Shown: piece by piece, positions 7,179 through 15,346 of the stretch
How the letters are laid out: each line of letters begins with the position of its first letter
Position numbering within the stretch: the first letter of the stretch is position 1
Assembly: GCA_944385765.1 (NCBI GenBank)
Contig: CALWYL010000003.1
Coordinates: 1-64,000, forward strand
Direction of reading: 5' to 3'
Length of the DNA stretch: 64,000 nt
DNA from: an uncultured Oscillospiraceae bacterium
Lineage (GTDB): Bacteria; Bacillota; Clostridia; Oscillospirales; Oscillospiraceae
The notes under the pieces: model-generated
What the model saw: only the letters and a program-made list of their open reading frames with translations
What the model was told of the DNA's origin: nothing
The model's database searches: none
Translations under genes and position numbers: made by a program

Positions 7179-8561
7179 ATGAAAAATGTCGTGATAAAAG
7201 AGTGCCCGGCACGTATCATGAATGAAACTTGTGAAACACCGGTGGAATTGTCACCAGGTGTCTACCTAGACCGCCTGCTGAAGCTGCAAAGGCGCATCAT
7301 GGATAGAGGATTAGATTATGCCGTGCTATATGGTGACAGAGAGCACTTTGCCAATATTGAGTATTTCACACGCTATGACTGTAGATTTGAAGAGGCGTTG
7401 TTTATTTTAGGGGCGGACGGCTCCCGCAGCATCGTGGTTGGAAATGAGGGGGAGGCGTATTGCAGATACATACCGTATAAAGTAAACGTCATTCGCTATA
7501 GAGAATTCAGCCTGCAGGGGCAGCCCCGGGAAGGCTCCCCCCAACTGAGCGAAGTGTTCTCAGCTGCTGGAATAGATGAGGGGGCACATGTCGGCCTGGC
7601 GGGATACAAATACTTTGAGGATGAGAATTTATTTGATGTGCCAGAGTATATAGTCAATGAACTTCGCAGGGCAGCGGGCGAAGAAAATTTGGTTAATTTC
7701 ACTCGTGAATTGACAGGATTACCAGATGGGCTGCGCATGACTGTCCGCACCCCTGAGGAAATATCGGTTATTGCTTACCGCAGCGCAAAGGTTGCCAATG
7801 TCATGAGAAGGCTACTGAAATCTGCCGTGCCTGGAATGACGGAGGAGGAGCTGTCCGGACGTGGCGGTATAGACTTCTCGCCGCAGCAGACTCACTCCAT
7901 GGTGAACTTCGGTGAGGAATCAATAGCAATGGGGATCAAGAGCCCCAGCCCTTTTGTGCGTTTGGTTTATGGCGGGCCTATGAGCATCGCATATTCCCTG
8001 AGGGGCTCTCTTATGTGCAGAGCGGCTTTTGCCGCAGAAGACATGAGTACGATACGGCCTGAATTGCGCAAATACCTCGAGACGCATGTCATGCCATATT
8101 GGGCTGCCGTTGCACTTTGGTATGAAAAGATAGGCGTTGGGTGCTGCAGCGGAGAATTGTATGATTCTATCCACAGCATCATAGGCGGCCCAAGCTTTGG
8201 GTTTAGTTTAAACCCAGGGCACTATATCGGAGGAGACGAGTGGGTGAATTCAGCATTTGCGCATGGCTCCCCAATTCGCGTACACAGCGGTTCGCACATC
8301 CAATGCGATATAATAGCCGCGTCGCCCAATCCTGTGCTGAACGCGATTTGTGAGGATACGGTCGTTATAGCTGACAGCGGACTTCGAGCGGAACTGAAAG
8401 CGGAGTATCCGGCCCTTTATGATGAAATAATGATGCGTAAAACGTTTATGTGCGAATCGATGGGTATAGCGGTCAATGAGGATGTGTTGCCCATGAGTAA
8501 TATGAATGCCGTGATGTTCCCATATATGTTGAACAGCAAACTCATGTTTGCACTTGAGTGA
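7179..8561 (+). CDS. Degenerate M24/creatinase-like protein, probably without a dinuclear metal site
   Basis: 460 aa. Residues about 25-185 resemble the creatinase/prolidase N-terminal domain (RLLKLQRRIMDRGLDYAVLY, EYFTRYDCRFEEALFIL). Residues about 190-440 resemble the pita-bread M24 fold (MTVRTPEEISVIAYRSAKVANVMRR, GMTEEEL, NPGHYIGGDEW, ICEDTVVIADSG). Of the five canonical metal ligands (Asp, Asp, His, Glu, Glu), His348 and Glu392 appear kept. The two Asp positions fall in a divergent stretch (GGPMSIAYSLRGSLMCRAAF) and the first Glu appears replaced around HIQCD. It may thus be a metal-free hydrolase like creatinase, or a binding protein. The ribosome site GGAGGGGAAGAA is strong. Alignment by eye makes ligand mapping tentative. 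Confidence 0.6.
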   Translation: MKNVVIKECPARIMNETCETPVELSPGVYLDRLLKLQRRIMDRGLDYAVLYGDREHFANIEYFTRYDCRFEEALFILGADGSRSIVVGNEGEAYCRYIPYKVNVIRYREFSLQGQPREGSPQLSEVFSAAGIDEGAHVGLAGYKYFEDENLFDVPEYIVNELRRAAGEENLVNFTRELTGLPDGLRMTVRTPEEISVIAYRSAKVANVMRRLLKSAVPGMTEEELSGRGGIDFSPQQTHSMVNFGEESIAMGIKSPSPFVRLVYGGPMSIAYSLRGSLMCRAAFAAEDMSTIRPELRKYLETHVMPYWAAVALWYEKIGVGCCSGELYDSIHSIIGGPSFGFSLNPGHYIGGDEWVNSAFAHGSPIRVHSGSHIQCDIIAASPNPVLNAICEDTVVIADSGLRAELKAEYPALYDEIMMRKTFMCESMGIAVNEDVLPMSNMNAVMFPYMLNSKLMFALE

Positions 8562-8589
8562 AGAGAAAATTATATTTAGGTAAAATGCT

Positions 8590-10068
8590 ATGGCTTATTA
8601 TATAGGAATTGACCTGGGTACGTCATCCATCAAGCTGCTGCTGATGGATGAAAAGGGCAAGATATACAACGAGGTATCAAGGGAATACCCGCTGAGTTTT
8701 CCCCAACCCGGCTGGAGTGAGCAAAATCCTGAGGACTGGAAAAACGCCGTTTTCAAAGGCATTCCACAGCTTATGGAGGGCTTTGACTCAGCCCGGGTCG
8801 CTGGTATAGGTGTGGGAGGACAAATGCATGGGCTCGTCGTGCTTGACAAGAACGATAAAGTCATCCGGCCCGCGATACTGTGGAATGACGGGCGCACTGC
8901 GGTTGAGACAGACTACCTGAATGGGACCATAGGCGAAAAAAGAATAGCGGAATTCACAGCTAATATGGCATTTGCGGGGTTCACGGTGCCAAAAATCCTA
9001 TGGCTCAGAGAAAATGAGCCTGAAAGATTTCTGAGAATAAGAAAGATAATGCTGCCCAAAGACTATGTTAACTACATATTGACAGGAGTGCACAGTTGTG
9101 ATTTCTCGGATGCCTCTGGCACGCTGCTTCTAGACGTCAAAAACAAGAAGTGGAGCCAAGAGATGTTGGACGTATGTGGCGTCTCGATGGACTGTCTGCC
9201 GGAGCTTCATGAAAGTTATGAGGTAATAGGCACGCTTCTGCCTGATATTGCCGAGAAATTGGGATTGCCCAAGACGACTAGGGTGTGTGCCGGGGCTGGT
9301 GACAACGCGGCTGCAGCTGTAGGCACGGGTATTGTGGGGGATGGCGGATGCAATATTTCCCTCGGAACATCGGGCACTATCTTCATATCGTCAAGGGACT
9401 TTATAGATTTAAGCAATCATGCGATACATAACTTTGCTCACGCTGACGGCGGCTGGCATCTCATGGGCTGCATCTTGTCAGCAGCCTCCTGCTACTCATG
9501 GCTTATGGATAGGGTCTATAAGTCACCTGACTATACTCTGGAACAAGTGCCCATAGTCGATGAGATGCTTGGCAGAAACCGTGTATTCTTTTTGCCGTAC
9601 TTGATGGGCGAACGCAGCCCCATAAATGATGTTGATGCCAGAGGAACATTCATTGGGCTTGCAATGGATACTGGACGCGCTGACATAACACAAGCGGTTA
9701 TGGAAGGCGTTGCTTTTGCCATCCGTGACTGTGTTGAAGTTGCGAAATCATTGGGAATCAGCATCTACCGGAGCAGACTATGCGGCGGTGGGGCACGAAG
9801 CGAGCTGTGGCGGAAAATATTGGCGAATGTTCTGAATATAGAATTAGAAATTCCGAGACTTGAGCAGGGGCCCAGTATGGGCGGCGCAATACTGGCAATG
9901 GTGGCCTGCGGAGAATATACAACTGTTCAGACTGCTATAGCCAAGCTTGTGCATGTTGAAAACACAATCAAACCGGAGCCTGAGCTAGTATCCAGATATG
10001 AGATATGCTATCGCAATTTCAAAAAAATATATCCTGCGCTGAAAGAACTGTACAAAGAAATACGATAA
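8590..10068 (+). CDS. xylB: Xylulokinase
   Basis: 492-aa FGGY-family sugar kinase: D-xylulose + ATP to D-xylulose 5-phosphate, entering the pentose phosphate pathway. The N-terminal phosphate-binding motif is YYIGIDLGTSSIKLLLMDEK. GVGGQMHGLVVLDKND is a xylulokinase hallmark, and CGGGARSELWRKILANVL is the C-terminal FGGY signature region. Length is normal for XylB. The ribosome site (TTTAGGTAAAATGCT) is weak compared with its neighbours. It sits 12 bases upstream of xylA in the same operon, which supports the xylulose assignment over other FGGY substrates. Confidence 0.93.
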   Translation: MAYYIGIDLGTSSIKLLLMDEKGKIYNEVSREYPLSFPQPGWSEQNPEDWKNAVFKGIPQLMEGFDSARVAGIGVGGQMHGLVVLDKNDKVIRPAILWNDGRTAVETDYLNGTIGEKRIAEFTANMAFAGFTVPKILWLRENEPERFLRIRKIMLPKDYVNYILTGVHSCDFSDASGTLLLDVKNKKWSQEMLDVCGVSMDCLPELHESYEVIGTLLPDIAEKLGLPKTTRVCAGAGDNAAAAVGTGIVGDGGCNISLGTSGTIFISSRDFIDLSNHAIHNFAHADGGWHLMGCILSAASCYSWLMDRVYKSPDYTLEQVPIVDEMLGRNRVFFLPYLMGERSPINDVDARGTFIGLAMDTGRADITQAVMEGVAFAIRDCVEVAKSLGISIYRSRLCGGGARSELWRKILANVLNIELEIPRLEQGPSMGGAILAMVACGEYTTVQTAIAKLVHVENTIKPEPELVSRYEICYRNFKKIYPALKELYKEIR

Positions 10069-10080
10069 GGAGGGGAAAAT

Positions 10081-11394
10081 ATGTATTTTTCAAATATTCC
10101 GGCCATACGATATGAAGGACCCAATTCCAGGAACCCTTTGGCATTCAAATTCTATGATGCTGACCGCGTAATCATGGGCAAGCCAATGAGAGCGCACCTG
10201 CCTTTTGCAATGGCGTGGTGGCATAATATGTGTGCTTGTGGGACAGACATGTTCGGCGGAGACACGGCCGACAAGTCTTTTGGCGCAGAAAAGGGAACTA
10301 TGGCACATGCTCGGGCAAAAGTTGATGCGGGATTTGAGTTCATGCAGAAACTCGGCATACCGTATTTTTGCTTTCATGATGTCGATTTGGTCCCGCCGGC
10401 AAAAGATATCCGGGAAACTAACAGGCGGCTTGACGAAATATCCGACTATATGCTGGAAAAAATGCAGGAAACCGGTATTAGATGTCTGTGGGGTACGGCG
10501 AATATGTTTGCAAATCCCCAGTACATGAATGGAGCGGGCTCATCCAACTCAGCTGACGTGTTCTGTTTTGCTGCAGCTCAAGTCAAAAAAGCTTTGGATA
10601 TTACAGTAAAACTGGGCGGAAAGGGCTACGTGTTCTGGGGTGGCCGAGAGGGTTACGAGACGCTGTTGAACACTGATGTGAAATTCGAACTGGAGAATAT
10701 CGCGTCTCTTCTGAGAATGGCCGTAGAATACGGCCGCAAAATCGGCTTCACTGGAGACTTTTTTATCGAACCCAAGCCTAAAGAGCCAATGAAGCATCAA
10801 TATGACTTTGATGCGGCGACGGCGATAGGTTTCCTGCGGCAATATGGCCTTGATAAGGACTTCAAACTGAATATTGAGGCCAACCACGCCACGCTTGCGG
10901 GACATACGTTCCAGCACGATCTGAGAATTGCGGCCATCAATGGAATGCTGGGCAGTATCGACGCAAATCAGGGCGATCCTCAGCTGGGATGGGACACAGA
11001 CGAGTTTCCGTTCAACGTCTATGAGACCACTATGTGCATGTATGAGGTGCTGAAGGCCGGAGGCGTGGCAGGGGGTTTCAATTTTGACGCAAAAAATCGC
11101 CGCCCTTCCTATACCGATAAGGACATGTTCTACGCATATATTTTGGGCATGGATGCCTTTGCATTGGGCTTGATAAAAGCGGCAAAGCTGATAGACGATG
11201 GTAGAGTTGACTCGTTTATGGCCGAACGCTATTCCAGCTATAGTAGAGGTATTGGCCTGAAAATACGTTCAAAAAACGTTTCGCTTGAAGAACTGGCGGA
11301 GTATGCCGAGAGAACCGGAAAGCCGGAACTGCCGGGGTCAGGCAGGCAGGAATATTTGGAGAGTATTGTGAATTGCATTTTGTTTTCTGAGTGA
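10081..11394 (+). CDS. xylA: Xylose isomerase
   Basis: 437-aa class II xylose isomerase: D-xylose to D-xylulose, with two divalent metal ions. Visible family features are [11 protein letters not shown] (catalytic His region), [17 protein letters not shown] (metal Glu), [19 protein letters not shown] (metal Glu and His) and [20 protein letters not shown] (metal Asp). Length and sequence fit the long clostridial form. The start has a strong site (AAGGAGGGG, 10073-10081 region). It is the last gene of the operon and is followed by a large hairpin. Together with xylB it defines D-xylose, or a xylose-releasing compound, as the substrate. Confidence 0.96.
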   Translation: MYFSNIPAIRYEGPNSRNPLAFKFYDADRVIMGKPMRAHLPFAMAWWHNMCACGTDMFGGDTADKSFGAEKGTMAHARAKVDAGFEFMQKLGIPYFCFHDVDLVPPAKDIRETNRRLDEISDYMLEKMQETGIRCLWGTANMFANPQYMNGAGSSNSADVFCFAAAQVKKALDITVKLGGKGYVFWGGREGYETLLNTDVKFELENIASLLRMAVEYGRKIGFTGDFFIEPKPKEPMKHQYDFDAATAIGFLRQYGLDKDFKLNIEANHATLAGHTFQHDLRIAAINGMLGSIDANQGDPQLGWDTDEFPFNVYETTMCMYEVLKAGGVAGGFNFDAKNRRPSYTDKDMFYAYILGMDAFALGLIKAAKLIDDGRVDSFMAERYSSYSRGIGLKIRSKNVSLEELAEYAERTGKPELPGSGRQEYLESIVNCILFSE

Positions 11395-11529
11395 CCCTCA
11401 CTCATACACAATGCGAGGTTGCCCAAATACGGCGCCTAAAAAGGCGCACAAGAAATGGGCGGAGCTATCATGGGGCAAGAAGGCCCGCAGAGATGCTTGC
11501 ATTGGGACACAATTCGCAGAAAATGAGGC

Positions 11530-11566
11530 AAAAGTGATGGAGCCGCATAGCGGCTCCATCACTTTT
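11530..11566 (+). terminator. Hairpin terminator after xylA
   Basis: Perfect 17-bp stem: AAAAGTGATGGAGCCGC (11530-11546), loop ATA, complement 11550-11566 ending in TTTT. The A-run and T-run at the two sides mean it can act in both directions. It ends the pentose operon about 135 bases after xylA. Confidence 0.8.
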
Positions 11567-11824
11567 GGGCTTACAGCAAAAATGCAAATTATATTGTTGT
11601 CTTCATTTAGATGAAAGGAGAATCGGTGGAATAGGAGCGGCATACGGATATCGAACGCATAAAGGTGCTTATTGACGGCTCGATTGGCCACACATTAGTC
11701 TTGAAGGCTTGCATGTAGCGGATAACAGCGCTTTGCTGACAAATCAAATATTGGGGATCGGAGAGACCGGGCCCCTATGCGCTGCGCATGTGCATCAGGG
11801 GGGTGTAGGCGCCCGGCCGCTGCT
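11567..11824. other. Intergenic region at the edge of the low-GC island
   Basis: I found no gene here. Frames contain stretches that read like protein (for example LHVADNSALLTNQILGIGET around 11690-11760), but they are broken by stops and have no start or ribosome site. They could be the remnant of a decayed gene. Base composition changes from AT-rich to GC-rich around 11760. No tRNA, attachment-site repeat or transposase is visible. Confidence 0.35.
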
Positions 11825-13024
11825 TTACCTGCCCTCGTGCCGGGTGTAGCTGTAGAGGGCCAGGAGGGAGAAGAGGGGGGCTTCCAGCAGGGGGATGGCC
11901 AACGCGGCGAAGGGCGTCCACACAGCTACGGGGCCCAGGGTGAGAAACTTGCCTGCCTGGATGTCAACTATCATACCCGTACCCAGGCCGAGCCCGCCGC
12001 TGGGCAGCAGCAAACGGAGCCAGTCGCCGAGGGGCATGCCTCGCAAGAGCACCATGAGGAAGGTTGGCGACATGGCCACGGCGAGGGAGACGGCAAGCAC
12101 GGCGACGGGGCGTCTCATGTGCGCGGAGAGCCAGAGCGTGAAGGCCGTCATGGCGAGGACGCTCAGCAGACCGGCGACTAGAGCAAGCAGCAGAACGCCA
12201 TTCATGGTGAGATTTCCCAGAACCAGCGCGTCGAGCGCAAGCTGCGCCGAGGTGCCGTCCGGGCCGAAAACCGCGAGCGTTATCGCCACAAAGGCGGCCG
12301 CGCAGGCGGCATAGAGCGCCGCGCTCAGAGTCAGGGCCGCGAGGACGCGCGTCCCGCCAAGCCGTTTCCGCCCGTAGAGCGCGCAGCGCTGGATGTCATC
12401 CGCGCCGCTGTAGTAGTCGGAGGCGAAAACCGGCGCGCAGATAACGCTGCACACGACTGCGACAGCGAAGAGGCAAACAGGCAGGCTGGACGCCGCGTCG
12501 CTGCCGGTGCCGAAGCCGAACTCGTACTGGAAGGGCTCCGTGGTGCCATCGTCCAGCTTCAGCGCTGTCTCGGCAGCTGCAGGGCCGTAACTCAGCACCG
12601 TGGCCTCCTCAATGTAGGCCTTGCGTTGGCAGTAGTAGTCCGACGCCTCCTCGGGCGAAATCGTGCTGCTATCCGCCACGCCGTAGACCTGCGGTATGCG
12701 GGAGATAAAAGTGTGGATATACGGCTCGATGCTCCGCTTTTCGGCATCAGTGGCTGTGTCGTGATGCTCTCTGACGTGTGCGACCTCGGCAAAAGCATCG
12801 CTTATGCGCTCCGGGGTCCACTCGCCCTTACAGGCTGTTGCGAGGGTGCGCTTATACTCTATGGCTGCCAGCCCGCGCATAGTGACACCACTGCCTATAC
12901 TGGTATAGTAATAGTTGTCGAAAATATTCAGAAGGGCGAGAAAAATGGAGAAAAACATCGCAATTACCGCCAAAATCACTGTAGAGCGCGTTTTGAGTAT
13001 GCGTTTTAGCTCCAGTCTATACAT
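11825..13024 (-). CDS. ABC-2-type transporter permease
   Basis: 399-aa membrane protein. The first hydrophobic helix (STVILAVIAMFFSIFLALLN, residues about 13-32) is followed by a long extracytoplasmic loop of about 140 residues. Five or more helices follow (PVCLFAVAVVCSVICAPVFA, AALTLSAALYAACAAAFVAI, GVLLLALVAGLLSVLAM, AVLAVSLAVAMSPTFLM, PFAALAIPLLEAPLFSL). This is the layout of ABC-2 exporter permeases with an extracellular domain between TM1 and TM2. The start ATG 13022-13024 has GGAGGCACGAGG before it and overlaps the ATPase gene end by 8 bases. The substrate is unknown; drugs, peptides or lipids are all possible for this family. Confidence 0.75.
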   Translation of the reverse strand: MYRLELKRILKTRSTVILAVIAMFFSIFLALLNIFDNYYYTSIGSGVTMRGLAAIEYKRTLATACKGEWTPERISDAFAEVAHVREHHDTATDAEKRSIEPYIHTFISRIPQVYGVADSSTISPEEASDYYCQRKAYIEEATVLSYGPAAAETALKLDDGTTEPFQYEFGFGTGSDAASSLPVCLFAVAVVCSVICAPVFASDYYSGADDIQRCALYGRKRLGGTRVLAALTLSAALYAACAAAFVAITLAVFGPDGTSAQLALDALVLGNLTMNGVLLLALVAGLLSVLAMTAFTLWLSAHMRRPVAVLAVSLAVAMSPTFLMVLLRGMPLGDWLRLLLPSGGLGLGTGMIVDIQAGKFLTLGPVAVWTPFAALAIPLLEAPLFSLLALYSYTRHEGR

Positions 13025-13901
13025 CCTCGTGCCTCCTCTCGTCCTTGAAGAGCCAGAGGTAGAGGTCCTCCAGCCGAGGTTCGGCAAACTCGCTGCCGCG
13101 CAGGAGCGGCGCGTCGGCCACGTAGCGCACAAGCACCTGTGCGCCGTCCATGCCCTTGAGCGAGACAACCCGCACCTCTTGCTCCGCGCGCGGGAGCTCC
13201 GACTCCGGCACGAGCGCGGTGAATACCTTGCCCTCCACGGCACGCAGCAGCTCGGCGGTGGTGCCGAGGCCGATGAGCCGGCCGCCGCGCATGACGGCAC
13301 TTTTGGCGGCGATGTACTCCACGTCGGAGACTATGTGAGTGGAAATCAGCACGATGCGCCCGCGGGCAAACTCGCTCAAGAGGTTCCTAAAACGCACCCT
13401 CTCCCCGGGGTCGAGCCCGCTGGTGGGCTCGTCGAGTATGAGCACCTGTGGGTCGTTTAGCAGGGCCTGAGCTATGCCAACACGGCGCTGTGTGCCGCCG
13501 GAGAGGTTGCGGATTTTGCTCTTGTACACGCGCTCGAGGGAGAGCGTGGCGCAGAGCTCGCCGATACGCTCGCGGGCCGCGCGCCTCTCGAGGCCCTTGA
13601 GCGCGGCCATGTAATCGAGGTAGTCCGCGACGGTGAACTCTGGGTAGTAGCCGAAGTTCTGCGGAAGGTAACCCAATATATCGCGCCAGGCCTCGCCCAT
13701 CTCGCGCGTGTCCGCGCCGCCGCAGAGCACGCGGCCCGACGTGGGAGTAAGTATGCCGGCGAGCATGCGCATGAGGGTGGTCTTGCCCGCGCCGTTGGCG
13801 CCGAGGAGTCCCCAGACGCCGCTGGTGAGCGTGAAACTCACGCCGTCCACGGCGGTTTGGGCACCGAAGCGTTTGGTGAGGTTTTGTATCTCAAGTTCCA
13901 T
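13017..13901 (-). CDS. ABC transporter ATP-binding protein (ABC-2 exporter)
   Basis: 294-aa single-domain ABC ATPase: Walker A GANGAGKTT (about 34-42), Q-loop LPQNFGYYPEFTV, signature LSGGTQRRVGIAQALL, Walker B VLILDEPTSGLDPGER, and H-loop STHIV. The sequence class (LPQNFGYYPE...FARGRIVLISTHIVSDVEYIA) is that of ATPases paired with ABC-2 exporters next to ECF sigma or GntR genes. It overlaps the upstream membrane-protein gene by 11 bases and the permease gene by 8, so the three are coupled. It drives the permease encoded downstream. Confidence 0.9.
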   Translation of the reverse strand: MELEIQNLTKRFGAQTAVDGVSFTLTSGVWGLLGANGAGKTTLMRMLAGILTPTSGRVLCGGADTREMGEAWRDILGYLPQNFGYYPEFTVADYLDYMAALKGLERRAARERIGELCATLSLERVYKSKIRNLSGGTQRRVGIAQALLNDPQVLILDEPTSGLDPGERVRFRNLLSEFARGRIVLISTHIVSDVEYIAAKSAVMRGGRLIGLGTTAELLRAVEGKVFTALVPESELPRAEQEVRVVSLKGMDGAQVLVRYVADAPLLRGSEFAEPRLEDLYLWLFKDERRHEDV

Positions 13902-14649
13902 ATCCTAGCTCCTTCTCGATGTGTTTTTCAGATGTGCTGAACCGGTACTCCCAAGCGAGCGCCAACACTGCGGCGGCGCATACGGCGAGCGCAGCGGAGG
14001 GCGAGACGCGCAGCAGCCCCTGTGCGAAACGCTGGGCCAGAGTCCAGTAGAGTGCCGCCAGGGCGGCGGATAGCCCGACGGCTATGAACGGCGAGCTATC
14101 TCGCTCCGCGAGCAGTGAAACTGCGAGCGCGGCGGCGGAGGTGAGCAGAAATGGCACCGCCACCAGCACCAGCACGTCGAGCCAGCCGCCGCCGCAGAGC
14201 AGTGCGGCGGCGGACACGCAGACCACGTCGCCCACGCCCACGGCGGCCATCCTGGACAGCGCAAGACGCGTTCGGGAGACGCGCGCCGCCGCCTCCACCT
14301 CACTCATGCCGTAGCGGCGCGCCCGGCCGTAGAAGGGCAGGGCGGTCAGAGCCGCCAGCTCGGCGGAGAGGCTGGCGCAGGCCGGTATGGGCAGCGCCGC
14401 GCCATCGACCGTCCTGGAGACGCCCATGACCAGGCATATCACCGAGAGCAGAGCGCCCTGCAGCAGCCACACCGGCAGGGCGGTGAATCTGAGCTGGCGG
14501 CCTATTAGCTCGCGGACCGTAAGCGGCCGCAGCGGCCGCCGGGCACAATATCCCGCCCGGCAGAGCGCGAGGGTGGACGCAACATGTCCGGCGTCCACCG
14601 CCGGCGCGGGCATGGAGCGCAGCGCGGATTTTATATCGCGTGATTTCAT
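13891..14649 (-). CDS. Membrane protein between an ECF sigma factor and an ABC exporter, possible anti-sigma factor
   Basis: 252 aa. The first 50 residues are cytoplasmic in character (MKSRDIKSALRSMPAPAVDA...RRPLRPLTVRELIGRQLRF). About six hydrophobic segments follow (for example LPVWLLQGALLSVICLVMG, LVLVAVPFLLTSAAALAVSLLA, ALAVCAAAVLALAWEY). It starts just after the sigma gene, with GGAGAG 4 bases before the ATG, in a coupled operon. Position suggests a membrane anti-sigma factor, but I see no ZAS zinc motif (HxxxCxxC) or RsgI-type domain, so that role is inferred. Alternatively it is a third membrane part of the exporter. Confidence 0.6.
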   Translation of the reverse strand: MKSRDIKSALRSMPAPAVDAGHVASTLALCRAGYCARRPLRPLTVRELIGRQLRFTALPVWLLQGALLSVICLVMGVSRTVDGAALPIPACASLSAELAALTALPFYGRARRYGMSEVEAAARVSRTRLALSRMAAVGVGDVVCVSAAALLCGGGWLDVLVLVAVPFLLTSAAALAVSLLAERDSSPFIAVGLSAALAALYWTLAQRFAQGLLRVSPSAALAVCAAAVLALAWEYRFSTSEKHIEKELGYGT

Positions 14650-14661
14650 GACGCTCTCCTT

Positions 14662-15162
14662 TCACATTAGGTTTTTCATGTTCCTCAACGCCGTGCGCAG
14701 GCGGGACTGCACCGTACGCAGCGGCTGGCCGGTTATCTCCGCTATCTCGCGCAGCTTCAGCTCATGAGCGTAACGCAGCAGCAACAGCTCACGCTGGGCT
14801 GCGGGGAGCTGGGCCAGCGCGCGAGCGAGGTCTGCCGAGAGCTCCGCCCTGGCGAATCCGGACTCCTCAGCCAAGAGCGAGCTTGACAGCTCGGAGGAGG
14901 GATGTGCGCGGCGATACATATCCGCACAGACGTTGGCCGCTATCTTGTAGAGCCAGGCCCTAAAGTGCCCTCCGTGGACATAGGTCTCAATGTGCCTCAC
15001 ACAGCGCAGGAAGGTCTCCTGCGCGGCGTCCTCGGCACACTCGCGCGTGGGGCAGTGGCGGAGGCAGAAGCGAAGTATCTCCGGATAATACGCGCTCACC
15101 AGCTCGTCCAGCGCTGTCAAGTCGCCTCTGCCGAGCCGCTCAAACAGCTCTGAGTTACGCAT
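14662..15162 (-). CDS. RNA polymerase ECF-type sigma factor
   Basis: 166 aa, with region 2 (YYPEILRFCLRHCPTRECAEDAAQETFLRCVRHIETYV...FRAWLYKIAANVCADMYRR) and region 4 (ALAQLPAAQRELLLLRYAHELKLREIAEITGQPLRTVQSRLRTALRNM), and no region 3. It directs RNA polymerase to a small regulon, most likely including its own operon. The start is ATG 15160-15162 after GGGGAGGTGGGAAC; the GTG at 15180 would precede the ribosome site. A TATAAT -10 (15196-15201, minus strand) lies upstream, with no good -35. Its operon continues with a membrane protein and an ABC-2 exporter, suggesting an envelope-stress or antimicrobial signal. Confidence 0.9.
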   Translation of the reverse strand: MRNSELFERLGRGDLTALDELVSAYYPEILRFCLRHCPTRECAEDAAQETFLRCVRHIETYVHGGHFRAWLYKIAANVCADMYRRAHPSSELSSSLLAEESGFARAELSADLARALAQLPAAQRELLLLRYAHELKLREIAEITGQPLRTVQSRLRTALRNMKNLM

Positions 15163-15247
15163 GTTCCCACCTCCCCACACTGAGCCGTTACACAGATTAT
15201 AACGCGCCGCCGGGGCAAAATGATTTTTCGATCAGGAAAATATAAAG

Positions 15248-15271
15248 CCTCCCGGGGATTTTCCCGGGAGG
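15248..15271. repeat. Hairpin between the pyrophosphatase and sigma genes
   Basis: CCTCCCGGG (15248-15256) and CCCGGGAGG (15263-15271) form a 9-bp stem with a 6-base loop. On the minus strand it is followed by CTTTATATTTTCC, so it could be a second weak terminator behind the pyrophosphatase terminator. On the plus strand no gene points into it. Confidence 0.5.
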
Positions 15272-15286
15272 TTCAGGTACCTGTAC

Positions 15287-15321
15287 GCAAAAAATCGGAG
15301 GCCGGCAGTTGCCGGCCTCCG
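15287..15321 (-). terminator. Intrinsic terminator of the pyrophosphatase gene
   Basis: On the minus strand an 11-bp GC stem (15296-15306 with 15311-15321, loop of 4) is followed by ATTTTTTG. It lies 26 bases after the stop codon of the pyrophosphatase gene. Confidence 0.9.
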
Positions 15322-15346
15322 GGGGATGTTTTTCTGCTCTGCGGTC

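Noticed and set aside
11603-11760. Protein-like fragments after the xylA terminator
   Set aside because: Frames are interrupted, have no start or ribosome site, and match no family I can name; at most a decayed remnant.
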